Positions 20,466 through 33,500 of a DNA stretch of 64,000 nt are shown here, one piece after another; position 1 is the stretch's first letter, and each line of letters opens with the position of its first letter. Below the pieces are notes generated by a model. That model saw nothing but the letters and a program-made list of their open reading frames with translations. It was not told the DNA's origin and searched no databases. The translations under genes and the position numbers were made by a program. The stretch lies in contig JAPDOI010000137.1 in the NCBI GenBank assembly GCA_029168955.1, forward strand, positions 1,447,501 through 1,511,500, written 5' to 3'. This DNA comes from Aplectana chamaeleonis. Lineage: Eukaryota > Nematoda > Chromadorea > Rhabditida > Cosmocercidae.

Positions 20466-21371
20466 GCACCCAATTTCGATATATCGAATTTTTATTGATT
20501 TATTATATTTTCTCTTATTTATGGTGATTATAGTTTCATTTCTTTGCTTCACGGTACTTGCATTAGAGCAATTTCACATTTTCTCAGAGTGAGGTGAAGA
20601 CTGTAAGAATTCGAATTTTGCATAATACTCTTGAGTACGCAGGAAGACGACGAATTTTGTGGAAACCACGAGAAAAAAAGGAAAAAATCAGGGAACAGTT
20701 GAAACCAAAATTCCTCACGTCTTATTGTTTTACGATTGTTATATTTAAGGATTACGTTGATGAAAATATGAGAATAATAGAGAAAAATATCTATAGGGAG
20801 AAAGAAGCACTATGTAGTTATGTATCTATCTCCAGCTCCGAATTACTTTCGAACGTTAAGCTAGGAGACAGATAGAGACTGCTTGCTGATTATTGTGTCT
20901 CAGTAGCGTCGTAGGAAGAAATCCGCTGTCAACGTGGTTTATGATCTCCGTTCGATTGATAACAGCTATTCATCTATTTTGCTTTTGTGAATGAATCAGT
21001 AGTACATTTCCTCTTCCATCTATATTTTGCGTCTATATTTTGAAGTTTCGAAGATTTTCAGTACCGTTGTACTATAAAGGAGTATCATACGTTTCTCAGC
21101 TAACAAGTTTTTGCTAGTTTTCCGTTGGAACAGGGTTGAAAAACATTTCCTTGCTCGAAAAGTTGGCGTAGTTCAGAATTTAAAAAAATATGGGGCGGAA
21201 TAGTTTACATTTTCTAAGAGTTCCGTTATTTTCGGATGATTTCTACTATCAGGAATTGCAAAAAAATCCTTCCGTTCAGTACATAAGAGAACTTTAATCC
21301 TGAATTGTTTTGGAAGAGCTGCCCAGTTCATATGAATCTTTGAAAGCCGCGTCTCAGCGTTGCAGATGTAG

Positions 21372-21382
21372 CATTTTTACAG
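21372..21382 (+). promoter_or_regulatory. Possible spliced-leader acceptor for rnf-5
   Basis: A CATTTTTACAG polypyrimidine-AG lies 46 nt upstream of the rnf-5 ATG with no intervening ATG. It fits a nematode 3' splice site and could accept a spliced leader or an upstream exon. Confidence 0.35.
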
Positions 21383-21428
21383 CAGTGTCGTGTGAAAAGC
21401 ACTGGGAATTTTATAGGCTCGGTGCGGA

Positions 21429-21520
21429 ATGGATGAAAATGTGAAGCAAGATCAAGGGACATCCACGCAACCAACGACCGACAAACCTGGACCTTCAAAG
21501 AAGGAGGAGGACAACGCGAG
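21429..21520 (+). CDS. rnf-5: rnf-5 exon 1
   Basis: Starts [15 protein letters not shown], polar and Lys/Asp-rich. The donor AG/gttcgt leaves two bases that join the first base of exon 2 to make the Arg before the RING. Confidence 0.88.
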
Positions 21521-24500
21521 GTTCGTTCTGCTATTACTTTTTTAGTTTCTGATAGGTGTTTCCTTTTCAGTTCATTCCAGAATCGTTTCGAAATATTTCT
21601 GTCGTTTCTTTCAGTCATTTTTGCAGATTTTTAGCTTTTTTTTTGACGAGTTTGGACCTCGAACGTCAAATCGCGAGTTTCTCTAGGTCACCTCAAAGCA
21701 TTGAAATCTAAGTCTAACCCATTCCCGACCACGCCTAGTTTTGGGTGACTGCATGTTCGGACCGTGTGCAATTTTGCGTTACCGTAGATGGTGTCTCACC
21801 GTTGGGACAAGCGAGCTTGAATGGCACGCCACCGAAAATCTATATTCGTTTTTCATGTTTGTGGTGAAGCTATCAATGAAGTAAACATTGTACTAGAATT
21901 TAAGCTCATATCCCTCTTTCTATTTGAAGAAACAGCTGTCTGAAGGCACGGTAGGGTCAAACGGGAGTATAGTCTGGCAACCACTGCTTCTTCTTCTTCT
22001 TCTTCTTTGCAGCCACTTCGAGGGTTTTGTCATAGGTGAAGAAACTACCAGTAGTGGATTCGTCCATAGATCCATTGTGGTCAGTGTGGTAGGTCTCACC
22101 GGACAGTGAAATGAATGTGCTGTATCATGGCCGATGGTACCGCAGTCGGGACAAACATCAGATTTGCTGCTGTCAATCTTGCTGACGTAGGACATGAGCA
22201 TTGACGAGTGACCGCAGCGCAACGATGCGAGTGTGCATCTAGCCCTTCTTCCGAGTTGAGTCTCGGATTTGCAGACTGAGGGCGGTACTTCTCCTAGTAT
22301 AGGATTCACCGCCGCCTTCTCAAGATGACACCGTACGAACTTGGTTTGCTCCTCGCGCAAAAGACGGAGTCGTTCTTGCTGTGATTCGTGCCATCTTTGC
22401 AAGTTAACTTTGCATGGAGCATCGGCAAATGGCATTCTTTTGGCTCTCTAACGGGGTTAAGTACTCTCCAGGACGGGTGGTTCGGTTGCTCAATAATATT
22501 GATTCGTAATTGTTGGGCATGGAGCTGACAGTGCTCCTTCACAGGCAATAGACGGGCTTCGGCATGCAGATGCTCGACTGGGGAACTCTTTGCAGATCCG
22601 GTGGCAATGCGAAGAGCGGCATTTTGTACGCGTTGCATCTTAATCCAAGAAAGCTGCCGAGATGTCGTATGTTCACGCCGTGGCAGTGTGGAGGAAAGAA
22701 GATCACCTCTATGCAAACCGACGTCACCCCCTCCACGAAGAGGGTTTTTGTCATGGGAGAGGCGCTGGCCGGCCGCGTCTCTCCTTCGGATTCTCCTGCT
22801 GAGGGCCGGCGTGGAAAGGAATCCTGGACCCGCTCAGAAGAAGAAGTACCTATGTGCCACATGCAACAGAAATGTCACTTGGAATGGGACCAGCGTCAAA
22901 TGTTTTGGATGCCAAAGGTGGGTGCACTTCTCTTGTTCGGGTCTCAGTTCTGTGGAGCATCATAACTCTTCTTTTCGCTGTGCTATATGCTCTTCACCTA
23001 CCAACTCTGATTCCTCTTCCTCGTATCGCCCCCTTTCCATTGTACATATCAATCTCAATGGCCTTCGTGCCAAACTTTCTGAGCTCTCTCTCCTCGCACG
23101 TACTTACCATCCAGACGTGATCATGGTTCAAGAAACCAAGCTCTCTCCATCCCCTACCCGTCCTCATCCTAACATCCCGGGCTATACTGCCTTCCATGCT
23201 CCAAGGTCAGCTCTTGGCGGTGGAGTTTCAACCTTTGTTTTATCTTCTCTTCCCTCCCACCTCATACCCAACACCCCACGGATGGTACTCTCGAGTACCT
23301 TCCAATCCATCTCCCTCTTAAAACACCTCTTTCTCTCTTCAACATATATATTCCACCTACTACCTCATGCCCTCATCTTACAATCCTATTCCACTTCTCA
23401 AGCAGCTGAACGACTGCTCCCTCTCATCCTCAGTTGTCTTCGCGGGCGATTTCAATGCTCACACCTTTTGCTCGTCTCTTGGTCCTGATGCTAGAGGAAA
23501 TGACGTCGAAGAATGGGCGGAGGAGTGCGACCTGGTCATCTTAAACGATGATCACCCCCTCGTCTCCCTACCAACGGCCGATCTTCCAGCCCAGACATTT
23601 CTCTTATCTCGTCCAACCTCTCCAAACTCTTGCTCATGGTCCACCACAACCACTTTGCCAAGTGACCATGTCCCCGTCTTTATCCATATCGATCTCTCCA
23701 ACTCTCTCGCCCCTATTCTGGTGTTCGTCAACGTTCTTATCTTAATTTAGGCCGAGCAGACTGGAGCCTGTTCAGTGAAGTTGCGCTTCGCGTGTCGGCA
23801 AATTACCCGTGGAATGGCGACGTGCATCAGAAAGAGTGCAATTTATCTGACGCGATCCGCAGAGCCATGAAAGCGGCTATTCCTGTCGGCCGCGTTAAGA
23901 CGTTCTATCCAAATGTCACAAGAGATAAGATCAGGACAAGAGATGCCAGGAGAGCGGTCAACCATCTGGACCCCGTCGTTGCTGAACTTGACGATGATAT
24001 CAAAAAGGATCTAGACAGGCACAAGAAAGAAGAGTGGGAAAAGTTTGCTGGGCAGTTGGACTTCAAGACGGACAGTGCAGCTACTTGGAAGGTACTACGG
24101 AAGCTCTCGGGTAAGAGCTTGCCTGCTACCGTCTCCACAATTGAATTAGAAAACGGTGTATTCAAATCAGGAAAAGAAGCCGCTTATGCGCTCGGGAGAA
24201 GTTTCATCACCAGTGCAAAGCGTGGTCCGCAGAATAGAGTGACTGTACGAGAGCTGTGTCGCCTCCCGCTTATGAGCACGGCCGAAGCGTTCACTACGAC
24301 GCAAGTTGAGAAAGTTATAAAGGATATGCGGAATTCAAAAGCGGTCGGTCCAGACGGGATATGTCCTGCTGTCTTGAAGAAGATACCGAATGAAATCCTT
24401 CCGCTTCTCACTGATTTGATCAATACCTCGTTCAGATCGTGCACCATCCCACAGAACTGGAAGACAGCTAACGTTGTGCCGCTGCCCAAGCCGGGGAAAC

Positions 24501-27500
24501 CTCAGGCTTCAGTCAAGGGATACAGACCTATTAGCTTGCTGTCCACGTTCGCGAAGGTAGCCGAAAAACTGATCGTAAAGGACTTGGCGGAGCACAATGA
24601 GAAGCAAGTGATTCAGCATGGATTCAGAAAGCTGCATTCCACCACGACAGCTCTGCTGCAAATTACAAGCTTTGCCATCGATGGGTTCAATGCCCAGAAG
24701 CTACAGAGAACTGTGGCTGTTGCCTTAGATCTCACCAAGGCATTCGACACAGTAAACCATGGAGTTCTGTCAAGCAACTTACTCGAATCATCAATACCGC
24801 CGTGGCAGAAACGCTGGATATCGGCATTCATCAAGGGCAGACGAGCCAGAGTTATGTTCCAGGACCATGTCTCCAATAGTATCCCTATTGCAGCTGGAGT
24901 TCCGCAGGCCGGCGTTTTATCGCCTGCCCTGTTTAGTCTGTACCTCGAAGACATGCCCGCTCCCCCCATGATATCAAGGTGGTCGCCTATGCCGATGATA
25001 TGACAATAATGTGTCGGGATCGGGATATACATGTGGCCGCCTCGAAGATCAATGAGTACCTGGTCACACTGAAAAGCTTTTTCGACCGCAAAATGCTAAA
25101 GATCTCTGCATCGAAATCGTCGGTATCCGTACTCACAACGGATCCTTCGGAGCACAGCGCTCACCCGCATGTCGAGTGGGACGGAGATCGATTACCTGCT
25201 GCTCGCTTTCCCAAACTGCTCGGTCTGGTGCTCGATCCATCGCTCAAGTTTCATAAGAACACCGAGCAGAAGCAGGCCGTCGTGAAAGCAAAGCTTAATG
25301 TGCTCAGAGCCCTGGGCGGTACATCATGGGGCAGTAGCAAAGAAACCATTATTACGACGTATAAAGCGATTCTCCAGCCTGCACTAGAATACGGCGCACC
25401 AGTTTGGCAGCATCTAGTTTCGGAATCCTCTTGGACTAAGATGCAACGCATACAGAATGCGGCTCTTCGAATCGCCACCGGATGTGCAAGAAGTTCCCCA
25501 GTCGAGCACTTGCATGCGGAGACACGATTATTACCAGTAAAAGAACACTGTCAGCTCCAGGCCCAACAATTTTTCATCAACATTGTCAAACAACCAAATC
25601 ACCCCTCTCGGAGAGTGCTAAACCCCGTCAGAGAAAGAAAGATCAGAAAGTCATTCGCCGATGCTCCAAGCAAAGTCAATCTGCAAAGATGGCACGATTC
25701 ACAGCAAGAACGACTCCGTCTGTTGCGCGAGGAGCACACACAGTTCGTACGGTGTCATCTGGAAAAGACGGCGGTAAATCCCATCCTGGGTGAGGTGCCG
25801 CCCCGGGTCTGCACATCCGAGTCTCAACTCGGAAGGAGGGCCAGATGCACCCTGGCATTGCTGCGCTGTGGTCACTCTACTATGCTTATGGCATATGTTA
25901 GCAAGATTGACAGCACCAAATCGGACGTTTGCCCAGACTGTGGATGCCACGGCCACGATACGGCACATTTGTTTGATTGTCCGGAGAGACCAACCACGCT
26001 GACCACAATGGACCTATGGACGAATCCGTTATTGGTCGCCCAGTTCCTCAACCTATGACAGTACCCTCGACGTGGCTGCAAAGAAGAAGAAGAAGAATCC
26101 AAGAAGTTTCTGAAACTAGATGCTGCCAAACTGGTGCGGCGTACTCCATGGCTGGCTGAAGAATCGCCTTATACGTCATGAGTATCGTTTCCTTGCTCCT
26201 GTGATAACCACTGCTCCGGTGTTATTCACTTGAAGGAGTTTATTTGAATGCGATTCAGAGACCTGCCATCTGTTTTCAAGCTTTGTATCGTTCAGGTTCG
26301 GTCATGCTGGATAAAAAAAAGTTCAAATTGAAGAAAATCTATTTTTCGGGGTCATGGTAAGTGCAGTCATGGTAGTGGCACGTTGCCAGGTAAACAGAAC
26401 GTGATTCCGTTTAAGGTTTCCTGCTGATAAAGCTAAGAAACGGCAGTAAAAGAGAAAAGAATCTATGGCGCGCTCGACAAATTAATTTTTGCAACGATTT
26501 TTCTTATAGAGCCCAGCTGTTTTCATGAAACTTTGAATATGGTGCCAAAGGGAAGCTGCCGACGGACCACGACTTCCTTACTCGAGTCAAGGATTAGTAA
26601 ATAAATTGAACGTGAGAAAGTTCGGAAATTCGTCCTTTTGGCCACGAAATAGATTTTTGAAGAGCGTGCGGTCCGAAGTGATAGTCAACACGTGTCCCAT
26701 CGATGGGACACGTGGTCGTGAATATGCTAAGTATGCTGTGAGATAGTGGATATGGCAGGTTTTTTCCAGAGTCTCTACGCCGGGCTTAGCATCGAGGATA
26801 CGCATGCGAGCCACGGAAATCGGATAATAAGCACATTCAAGTCATATTTATTAATGAATCCGTGAAGTGGCCTCCGGACTAACTAACGTTTCTAGAAGTG
26901 AACGAGTTGAATGTAAGCGAAAACATAATCAGCTGTATCGAATTTGATTAGTTTTGATTCTGTTTCCTGTGCTAGATACGTTACTGTAATACACCATCTT
27001 TTGATGGCAATCTCGCTTTCGATCTCGCAGAAGTCGAGCAGTTATTGGATTGTACTGATGTTCTTTTGGTGCGATTGTACTGATTGGCATATGAATCATG
27101 CTGGTGGCTTCGTACATTCGTTCAGCAATCGATCGGAAGATGCAATTGTTTTTTTGGCATTTCAGAGAAAGAAGCTCAGCTGTAATCGCGATATAATAGA
27201 AATCAATTGCGTTTTTACACAAAAGATGTGTGTTGCTGTTTGATTTCTCACAGTTCCTACCCTGGTACACCCTTCTTCTGGGCTTTTGAGCATTTTCCCT
27301 GACCCCCTCCATTCTGAATCCTCTTGCTTCGCTGCTGTTCTGTCTCAGCAGATTTGGAGGCATCTATCTATGGTCGCGCTATAATCGAAGTCTCCAACGG
27401 GCTCTATGGGGAAACAAACTATAAAGTCAATTGTAGTGTGGAGTTGGAATTGCAGTAAATAGATCATTTATGATATAGTGATCATATAGTATTCACTATC

Positions 27501-30500
27501 TAGAGCATTCATACTAAGACTACCCTGCGTTCAATCAACCCCTTATGAATTTTTAGTCTTCGAGCAGACACGAAAAATGTGAACCCTCTTTCAGGTTCGA
27601 GTGCAATATATGTTTGGACACTGCCAAGGATGCTGTGGTTTCGATGTGCGGTCACTTATTCTGTTGGCCGTGCCTGGTCCAGTGGTTGGATACAAGACCA
27701 AATCGACAGCTCTGTCCGGTTTGTAAAGCTGCTATCAGCAAAGAAAAGGTAAATATAATCAGTTCTAGAAAGAGGTTGACCGCAAGCAGGTAGGGGAGGG
27801 GGTCTGTTGGGTTATCCATCAGAGATCACGATAGCCCAGGACTGAATTCCGACACTGGGCAGGGGGGGGGTGCGAGTCGGCCGGCCACGATGGACACGAC
27901 CCTCCCTAACTCATCGATCAATGCTTGTGAGTTACGCGCATTATACGCCATGTGAAGTGTACGGAGGTGTTTGCCCATCGCGCGCAGATTGATCTTTCGA
28001 GCAGGTAGCAATGAGTTTTAAGCGTGTTCCGCTAAAAAAGGGAAACGCTCACGTATGCGTCATAACGAGCAGGCTTCACTCGGAATGCATTCATTGTTGT
28101 TGGGGTTTTTGGGAACAGGTGGGTGTATAGGAATACACAGTTTCTAAAATCGTACCTCATAGCTATGCTTTTTTACTTTTAGTACCACGATTTTGGGTTT
28201 CAAACAGTATTTCTTGTTTGATAGCATGATTAACGTTGTGTCTTCATAACGAAAACAGTTCGTGCTTCTGGGATAATTCCGCTCTGGCCATCTGCTAGAC
28301 TACTCGAGTCCTAGTAGAAAAGAACCGGAATACAACATAATCTACCCAGCTCACATTCCGACTCCATTCCTTCGAAGCGTGACAAATCTACCCCAACGAT
28401 AGAGCCGCGCGTGAAGAGCTTACTCTTACACCTCTTACACACCTTCTTCTTCTTTTTCGCAGCCACGTCGAGGGTACTGTCATAGGTCGAGGAACTGGGC
28501 GACCAATAATGGATTCGTCCATGGGTCCATTGTGGTCAGCGTGGTTGGTCTCTCCGGACAATTAAACAAATGTGCCGTATCGTGGCCGTGGCATCCACAG
28601 TCTGGGCAAACGTCCGATTTGGTGCTGTCAATCTTGCTAACATATGCCATAAGCATAGTAGAGTGACCACAGCGCAGCGATGCCAGGGTGCATCAGGCCC
28701 TCCTTCCGAGTTGAGACTCGGATGTGCAGACCCGGGGCGGCACCACCCCCAGGATGGGATTTACCGCCGCCTTCTCCCGATGACACCGCACGAACTGTGT
28801 GCTCCTCGCGCAACAGACGGAGTCGTTCTTGCTGTGAATCGTGCCATCTTTGCAGATTGACTTTGCTTGGAGCATCGGCGAATGGCTTTCTGATGCGTCT
28901 CTCCCTGACGGGGTTCAGCACTCTCCATGAGGGGTGGTTGGGTTGCTTTATGATATTGATGAAAAATTGTTGGGCCTGGAGCTGACAGTGCTCTTTTACT
29001 GGTAATAATCGTGTCTCCGCATGCAAGTGTTCGACTGGGGAACTTCTTGCACATCCGGTAGCTATACGAAGTGCGGCATTCTGTACACGCTGCATCTTGG
29101 TCCAGGAGGTTTCTGATACCAAGTGCTGCCACACCGGTGCAGCGTACTCCAGAGCGGGCTGAAGTATTGCCTTGTATGTCGTGATAGTAGTTTCCTTGCT
29201 ACTGCCCCATGATGTACCGCCCAGGGCTCTGAGCACATTAAGCTTCGCTTTGACGACGGCCTGCTTCTGCTCGGTGTTCTTATGAAACTTGAGCGATGGA
29301 TCGAGCACCCGACCGAGCGGTTTGGGAAAGCGAGCAGCAGGTAATCGATCTCCGTCCCACTCGACATGCGGGTGAGCGCTGTGCTCCGATGTATCCGTTG
29401 TGAGTACGGATACCGACGATTTGGATGCAGAGATCTTTAGCATTTTGCGGTCAAAAAAGCTTTTCAGTGTGACCAGGTACTCATTGATCTTGGAGGCGGC
29501 AACATGTATATCCCGATCCCGACACATTGTTATATCATCGGCATAGGCGACCACCTTGATATCCTGAGGAGGAGCGGGCATGTCTTCGAGGTACAGACTG
29601 AAGAGGGCAGGCGATAAAACGCCGCCCTGCGGAACTCCAGCTGCAATAGGATTACTATTGGAGACATGGTTCTGGAACATAACTCTGGCTCGTCTGCCCT
29701 TGATGAATGCCGATATCCAGCGTTTCTGCCACGGCGGTATTGATGATTCAAGTAAGTTGCTTGACAGAACTCCATGGTTTACTGTGTCGAATGCCTTGGT
29801 GAGATCTAAGGCAACAGCCACAGTTCTCTGTGGCTTCTGGGCATTGAACCCATCGATGGCAAAGCTTGTAATTTCCAGCAGAGCTGTTGTGGTGGAATGC
29901 AGCTTTCTGAATCCATGCTGAATCACTTGCTTCTCGTTGTGCTCCGCCAAGTCCTTTACGATCAGTTTTTCGGCTACCTTCGCGAACGTGGACAGCAAGC
30001 TAATAGGTCTGTATCCCTTGACTGAAGCCTGAGGTTTCCCCGGCTTGGGCAGCGGCACAACGTTAGCTGTCTTCCAGTTCTGTGGGATGGTGCACGATCT
30101 GAACGAGGTATTGATCAAATCAGTGAGAAGCGGAAGGATTTCATTCGGTATCTTCTTCAAGACAGCAGGGCATATCCCGTCTGGACCAACCGCTTTTGCA
30201 TTCCGCATATCCTTTATAACTTTCTCAACTTGCGTCGTAGTGAACGCTTCGGCCGTGCTCATAAGCGGGAGGCGACACAGCTCTCGTACAGTCACTCTAT
30301 TCTGCGGACCACGCTTTGCACTGGTGATGAAAAAACTTCTCCCGAGCGCATAAGCGGCTTCTTTTCCTGATTTGAATACACCGCTATCGAATTCGATTGT
30401 GGAGACGGTGGCGGGTGATCTCTTACCCGAAACCTTCCGTAGGACCTTCTAAGTGGCTGCGATGTCCGTCTTGAAATCCCACTGCCCGGTGAACTTTTCC

Positions 30501-33500
30501 CACTCTTCTTTCTTGTGTCTGTCCAGATTCTTACTGATCTCATTGTCAAGCTCAGCAACTGCGGGGTACAGATGATTAACTGCTCTCCTCGCATATCTCC
30601 TTCTGATTTTGTCGAGGATTTCCCTGGTGGCATTTGGATAGAACGTCTTCACGCGGCCGACAGGAATAGCCGCTTTCATGACTCTGCGGATCGCGTCAGA
30701 TAAATGGCACTCTTTCTGGTGCACGTCGCCATTCCAAGGGTAATCGGCCGCTAGGTGAAGCGCAACCTCACTGAACAGGCTCCAGTCTGCTCGGCCTAAA
30801 TTAAGATAAGAACGTTGACGAACACCAGAATAGGGAGCGAGAGAGTTGGAGAGGTCGATATGGATAAAGACGGGGACATGGTCACTTGGCAAAGTGGTTG
30901 AGGTGGACCATGAGCAAGAATTTGGAGAGGTTGGACGAGATAAGAGGAATGTCTGGGCTGGAGGATCGGCCGTTGGTAGGGAGACGAGTGGGCTGATCAT
31001 CGTTTAAGATGACCAGGTCGCATTCCTCTGCCCAATCTTCGACGTCATCTCCTCTAGCATCAGAGCCAAGAGACGAGCAAATAGTGTGAGCGTTAAAATC
31101 GCCCGCGAAAACAACCGTAGATGAGAGGGAGCAGTCGTGAAGCTGCTTAAGAAGTGGAGTATGATTGTAAGATGAGGGGCATGAGGTAGTGGGTGGAATA
31201 TATATGTTGAAGAGAGAAATAGGTGTTTTGAGAGGGAGATGGATTGGAAGGTACTCGAGAGTACCCTCCGTGGGGGTGTTGGGTATGAGGTGGGAGGGGA
31301 GAGAAGATAAAACAAAGGTTGAAACTCCTCCGCCAAGAGCTGACCTTGGAGCATGGAAGGCGGTATAGCCCGGGATGTTAGGATGATGACGGGTAGGGGA
31401 TGGAGAGAGCTTGGTTTCTTGAACCATGATCACGTCTGGATGGTAAGTACGTGCGAAGAGAGAGAGAGAGAGAGCTCAGAAAGTCTGGCACGAAGGCCGT
31501 TGAGATTGATATGTACAATGGAAAGGGGGCGATATGAGGAAGAGGAATCAGAGTTGGTAGGTAAAGAGCATATAACACAGCGAAAAGAAGAGTTATGATG
31601 CTTCACAGAACTGAGACCCGAACAAGAGAAGTGCACCCACCTTTGGCATCCAAAGCATTGGACACTGGTCCCATTCCAAGTGACATTTCTGTCGCATGGG
31701 GCACATAGGTACTTCTTCTTCTGAGCGGGTCCAGGATTCCTTTCCCCGCCGGCCCTTAGCAGGAGAATCCGAAGGAGAGACGCGGCCGGCCAGCACCTCT
31801 CCCATGACAAAAACCCTCTTCGTGGAGGGGGTGACGTCGGTTTGCATAGAGGTGATCTTCTTTCCTCCACACTGCCACGGCGTGAACGTACGACATCTCG
31901 GTAGCTCTTACACACCTAAACTTCAATACGTATCTGTATAAATCGTTATATACTCCCGTACACTCGGCGTATTTTGCGAAACCCCCTAGCTTCCGTAACC
32001 CGCAGGCATTAACCGTTCTGTTACAGAGGCTTGTGCTGCTGGTTTTGGCAAAGATTATGTCCGTGATGCGGACTGTAGCGGGGCTGGCCCCGTCGCTGCG
32101 GCCTGTGAAGTGGATCGTATTCCTGCTCTTGGACCCTGCTCCTATCGAAGTGGTGGGGCTCCAAATGACCTGGCCTTCCCGCGGCGCGCGCTTCTGTGCG
32201 ATAGGAGCACGTGTTGCTGCGGTGTCGCTGCGGGCTTGGCGTCGAATTTTACCAATGAGCCCCACGTGCTTCTATTACAGCACGACGTGCTGCTGCGAGG
32301 TAGATGGGCTACCGCAGAAGTGTTGCCCTTTAGCGTCGCGTGGTCGCTTTGAATTGACCACGTGGCCCTCGGAGCAGCGCGGGCTGCTGATAAGGAGTCT
32401 TTCTGTTCGACGAGGTATTTGATTAGAAAGCGTTTTGTGGCCGATTAGGACCCTCCCAGTGTCTGAGACGTATGGTCTACTTATGATCTATGATTCATTG
32501 TTCAATAAATCCTTGAAATCGGATTATTATTAAAATGTCATATTATTTTTTCCATTTAGGTGATCCCTCTCTACGGTAGAGGAGGTGACAATACAGATCC
32601 CCGTGAGAAAATGCCACCACGTCCACGCGGCCAGCGGACTGAAGCTCCACAAGTGAGTATTCCATGTTTCTGGTTACTGGTTATTCGTCTACTTCTCTTG
32701 GTTTCAGCAGGGCTTTCCCGGATTTCAATGGGGTGATGGTGGACCGGGTGGCGGTGTACAGTTCTCCCTTGGAATCGGTAAGTAAGAATCATTCTTTTTT
32801 ATGTTTGTTTCAGTTATTCCGGTTAGAAATAACAAGAATTCTTGTTTTCATGCGTTTAACGAGTGTTTCGAAGAAGAGCCATTGGGATAGGGTTGTTCCG
32901 CATTGTTCGACATTTGGCAAATTTTAATCCCAAAATATACTTGTGATAAAAATAAACATAGCTCTCACAGTGGTCAACTAGTATTTGAAACTGTGCCGGG
33001 ATTAGCAGTGTATCGACTAGGGGGAGTCGTTTCGGGGGATCAGAGCCTGCTGTAAGGGGCATATTCGCCGACTATATTTCAATAGGAATTTCCTGGGCTG
33101 ACTTCAGGTGAAAACAACGATTGATAAAGTGCGCCATAGGTTTCGATGAGCCTTAACCCATTCACGACTTCTTCTTCTTCTTCTTTGCAGCCACATTGAG
33201 GGTTTTGTTAAGGTTGAGGAACTGGGCGACCAGTAACGGATTTGTCCATAAGTCCATTACGGTCAGCGTGGTAGGTCTCTCCGGACAGTTGAATAAATGT
33301 GCGGTATCGTGGCCGATGGTTGCTGCCGAGATGTCGTACGTTCGTGCCGTGGCAGTGTGGAGGAAAGAAGATCGCCTCCGTGCAAACCGACGTCATCCCC
33401 TCCACAAAGAGGGTTTTTGTCATGGGAGAGGTGCTGGCCGGCCGCAACTCTTCTTCGGATTCTCCTAGAAAGGGCCGGCGTGGAGAGGAATCCTGGACCC

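Larger units (their letters stand above)
22652..26095 (+). mobile_element. Full-length-size CR1-group LINE, copy C
   Basis: 3444 bp, flanked by an exact target duplication AATCCAAGAA (22642-22651 and 26096-26105). It starts GCTGCCGAGATGTCGTA and ends GTGGCTGCA plus an AAG-repeat tail. Domains, in order: 2A-like [10 protein letters not shown] (about 22802-22831), PHD-like finger, APE endonuclease, RT and a C-terminal CCHC knuckle. At least five 1-nt frame changes are visible relative to D or B (near 23279, 23555, 23625, 23712 and 24967). It is sense relative to rnf-5. Confidence 0.95.
21989..26205 (-). mobile_element. 5'-truncated CR1-group LINE split by nested copy C
   Basis: The outer element reads on the minus strand in two pieces, 26205-26096 and 22651-21989. 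Together they cover the RT thumb to the 3' tail ([41 protein letters not shown]). It is flanked by a 10-bp duplication AACCACTGCT (21979-21988 and 26206-26215). The two pieces become contiguous once the full-length + strand copy C and one copy of its own duplication are removed. It lies in rnf-5 intron 1. Confidence 0.92.

Noticed and set aside
22652..26205. Copy C as a twin-priming inversion
   Set aside because: C is complete, has its own AATCCAAGAA duplication and interrupts a continuous minus-strand element, so nesting explains it better.
31430..31475. AG-rich run near 31460 as a functional microsatellite
   Set aside because: It corresponds to CTCTCT codons of the endonuclease region in copy D and is a small expansion relative to copy C.
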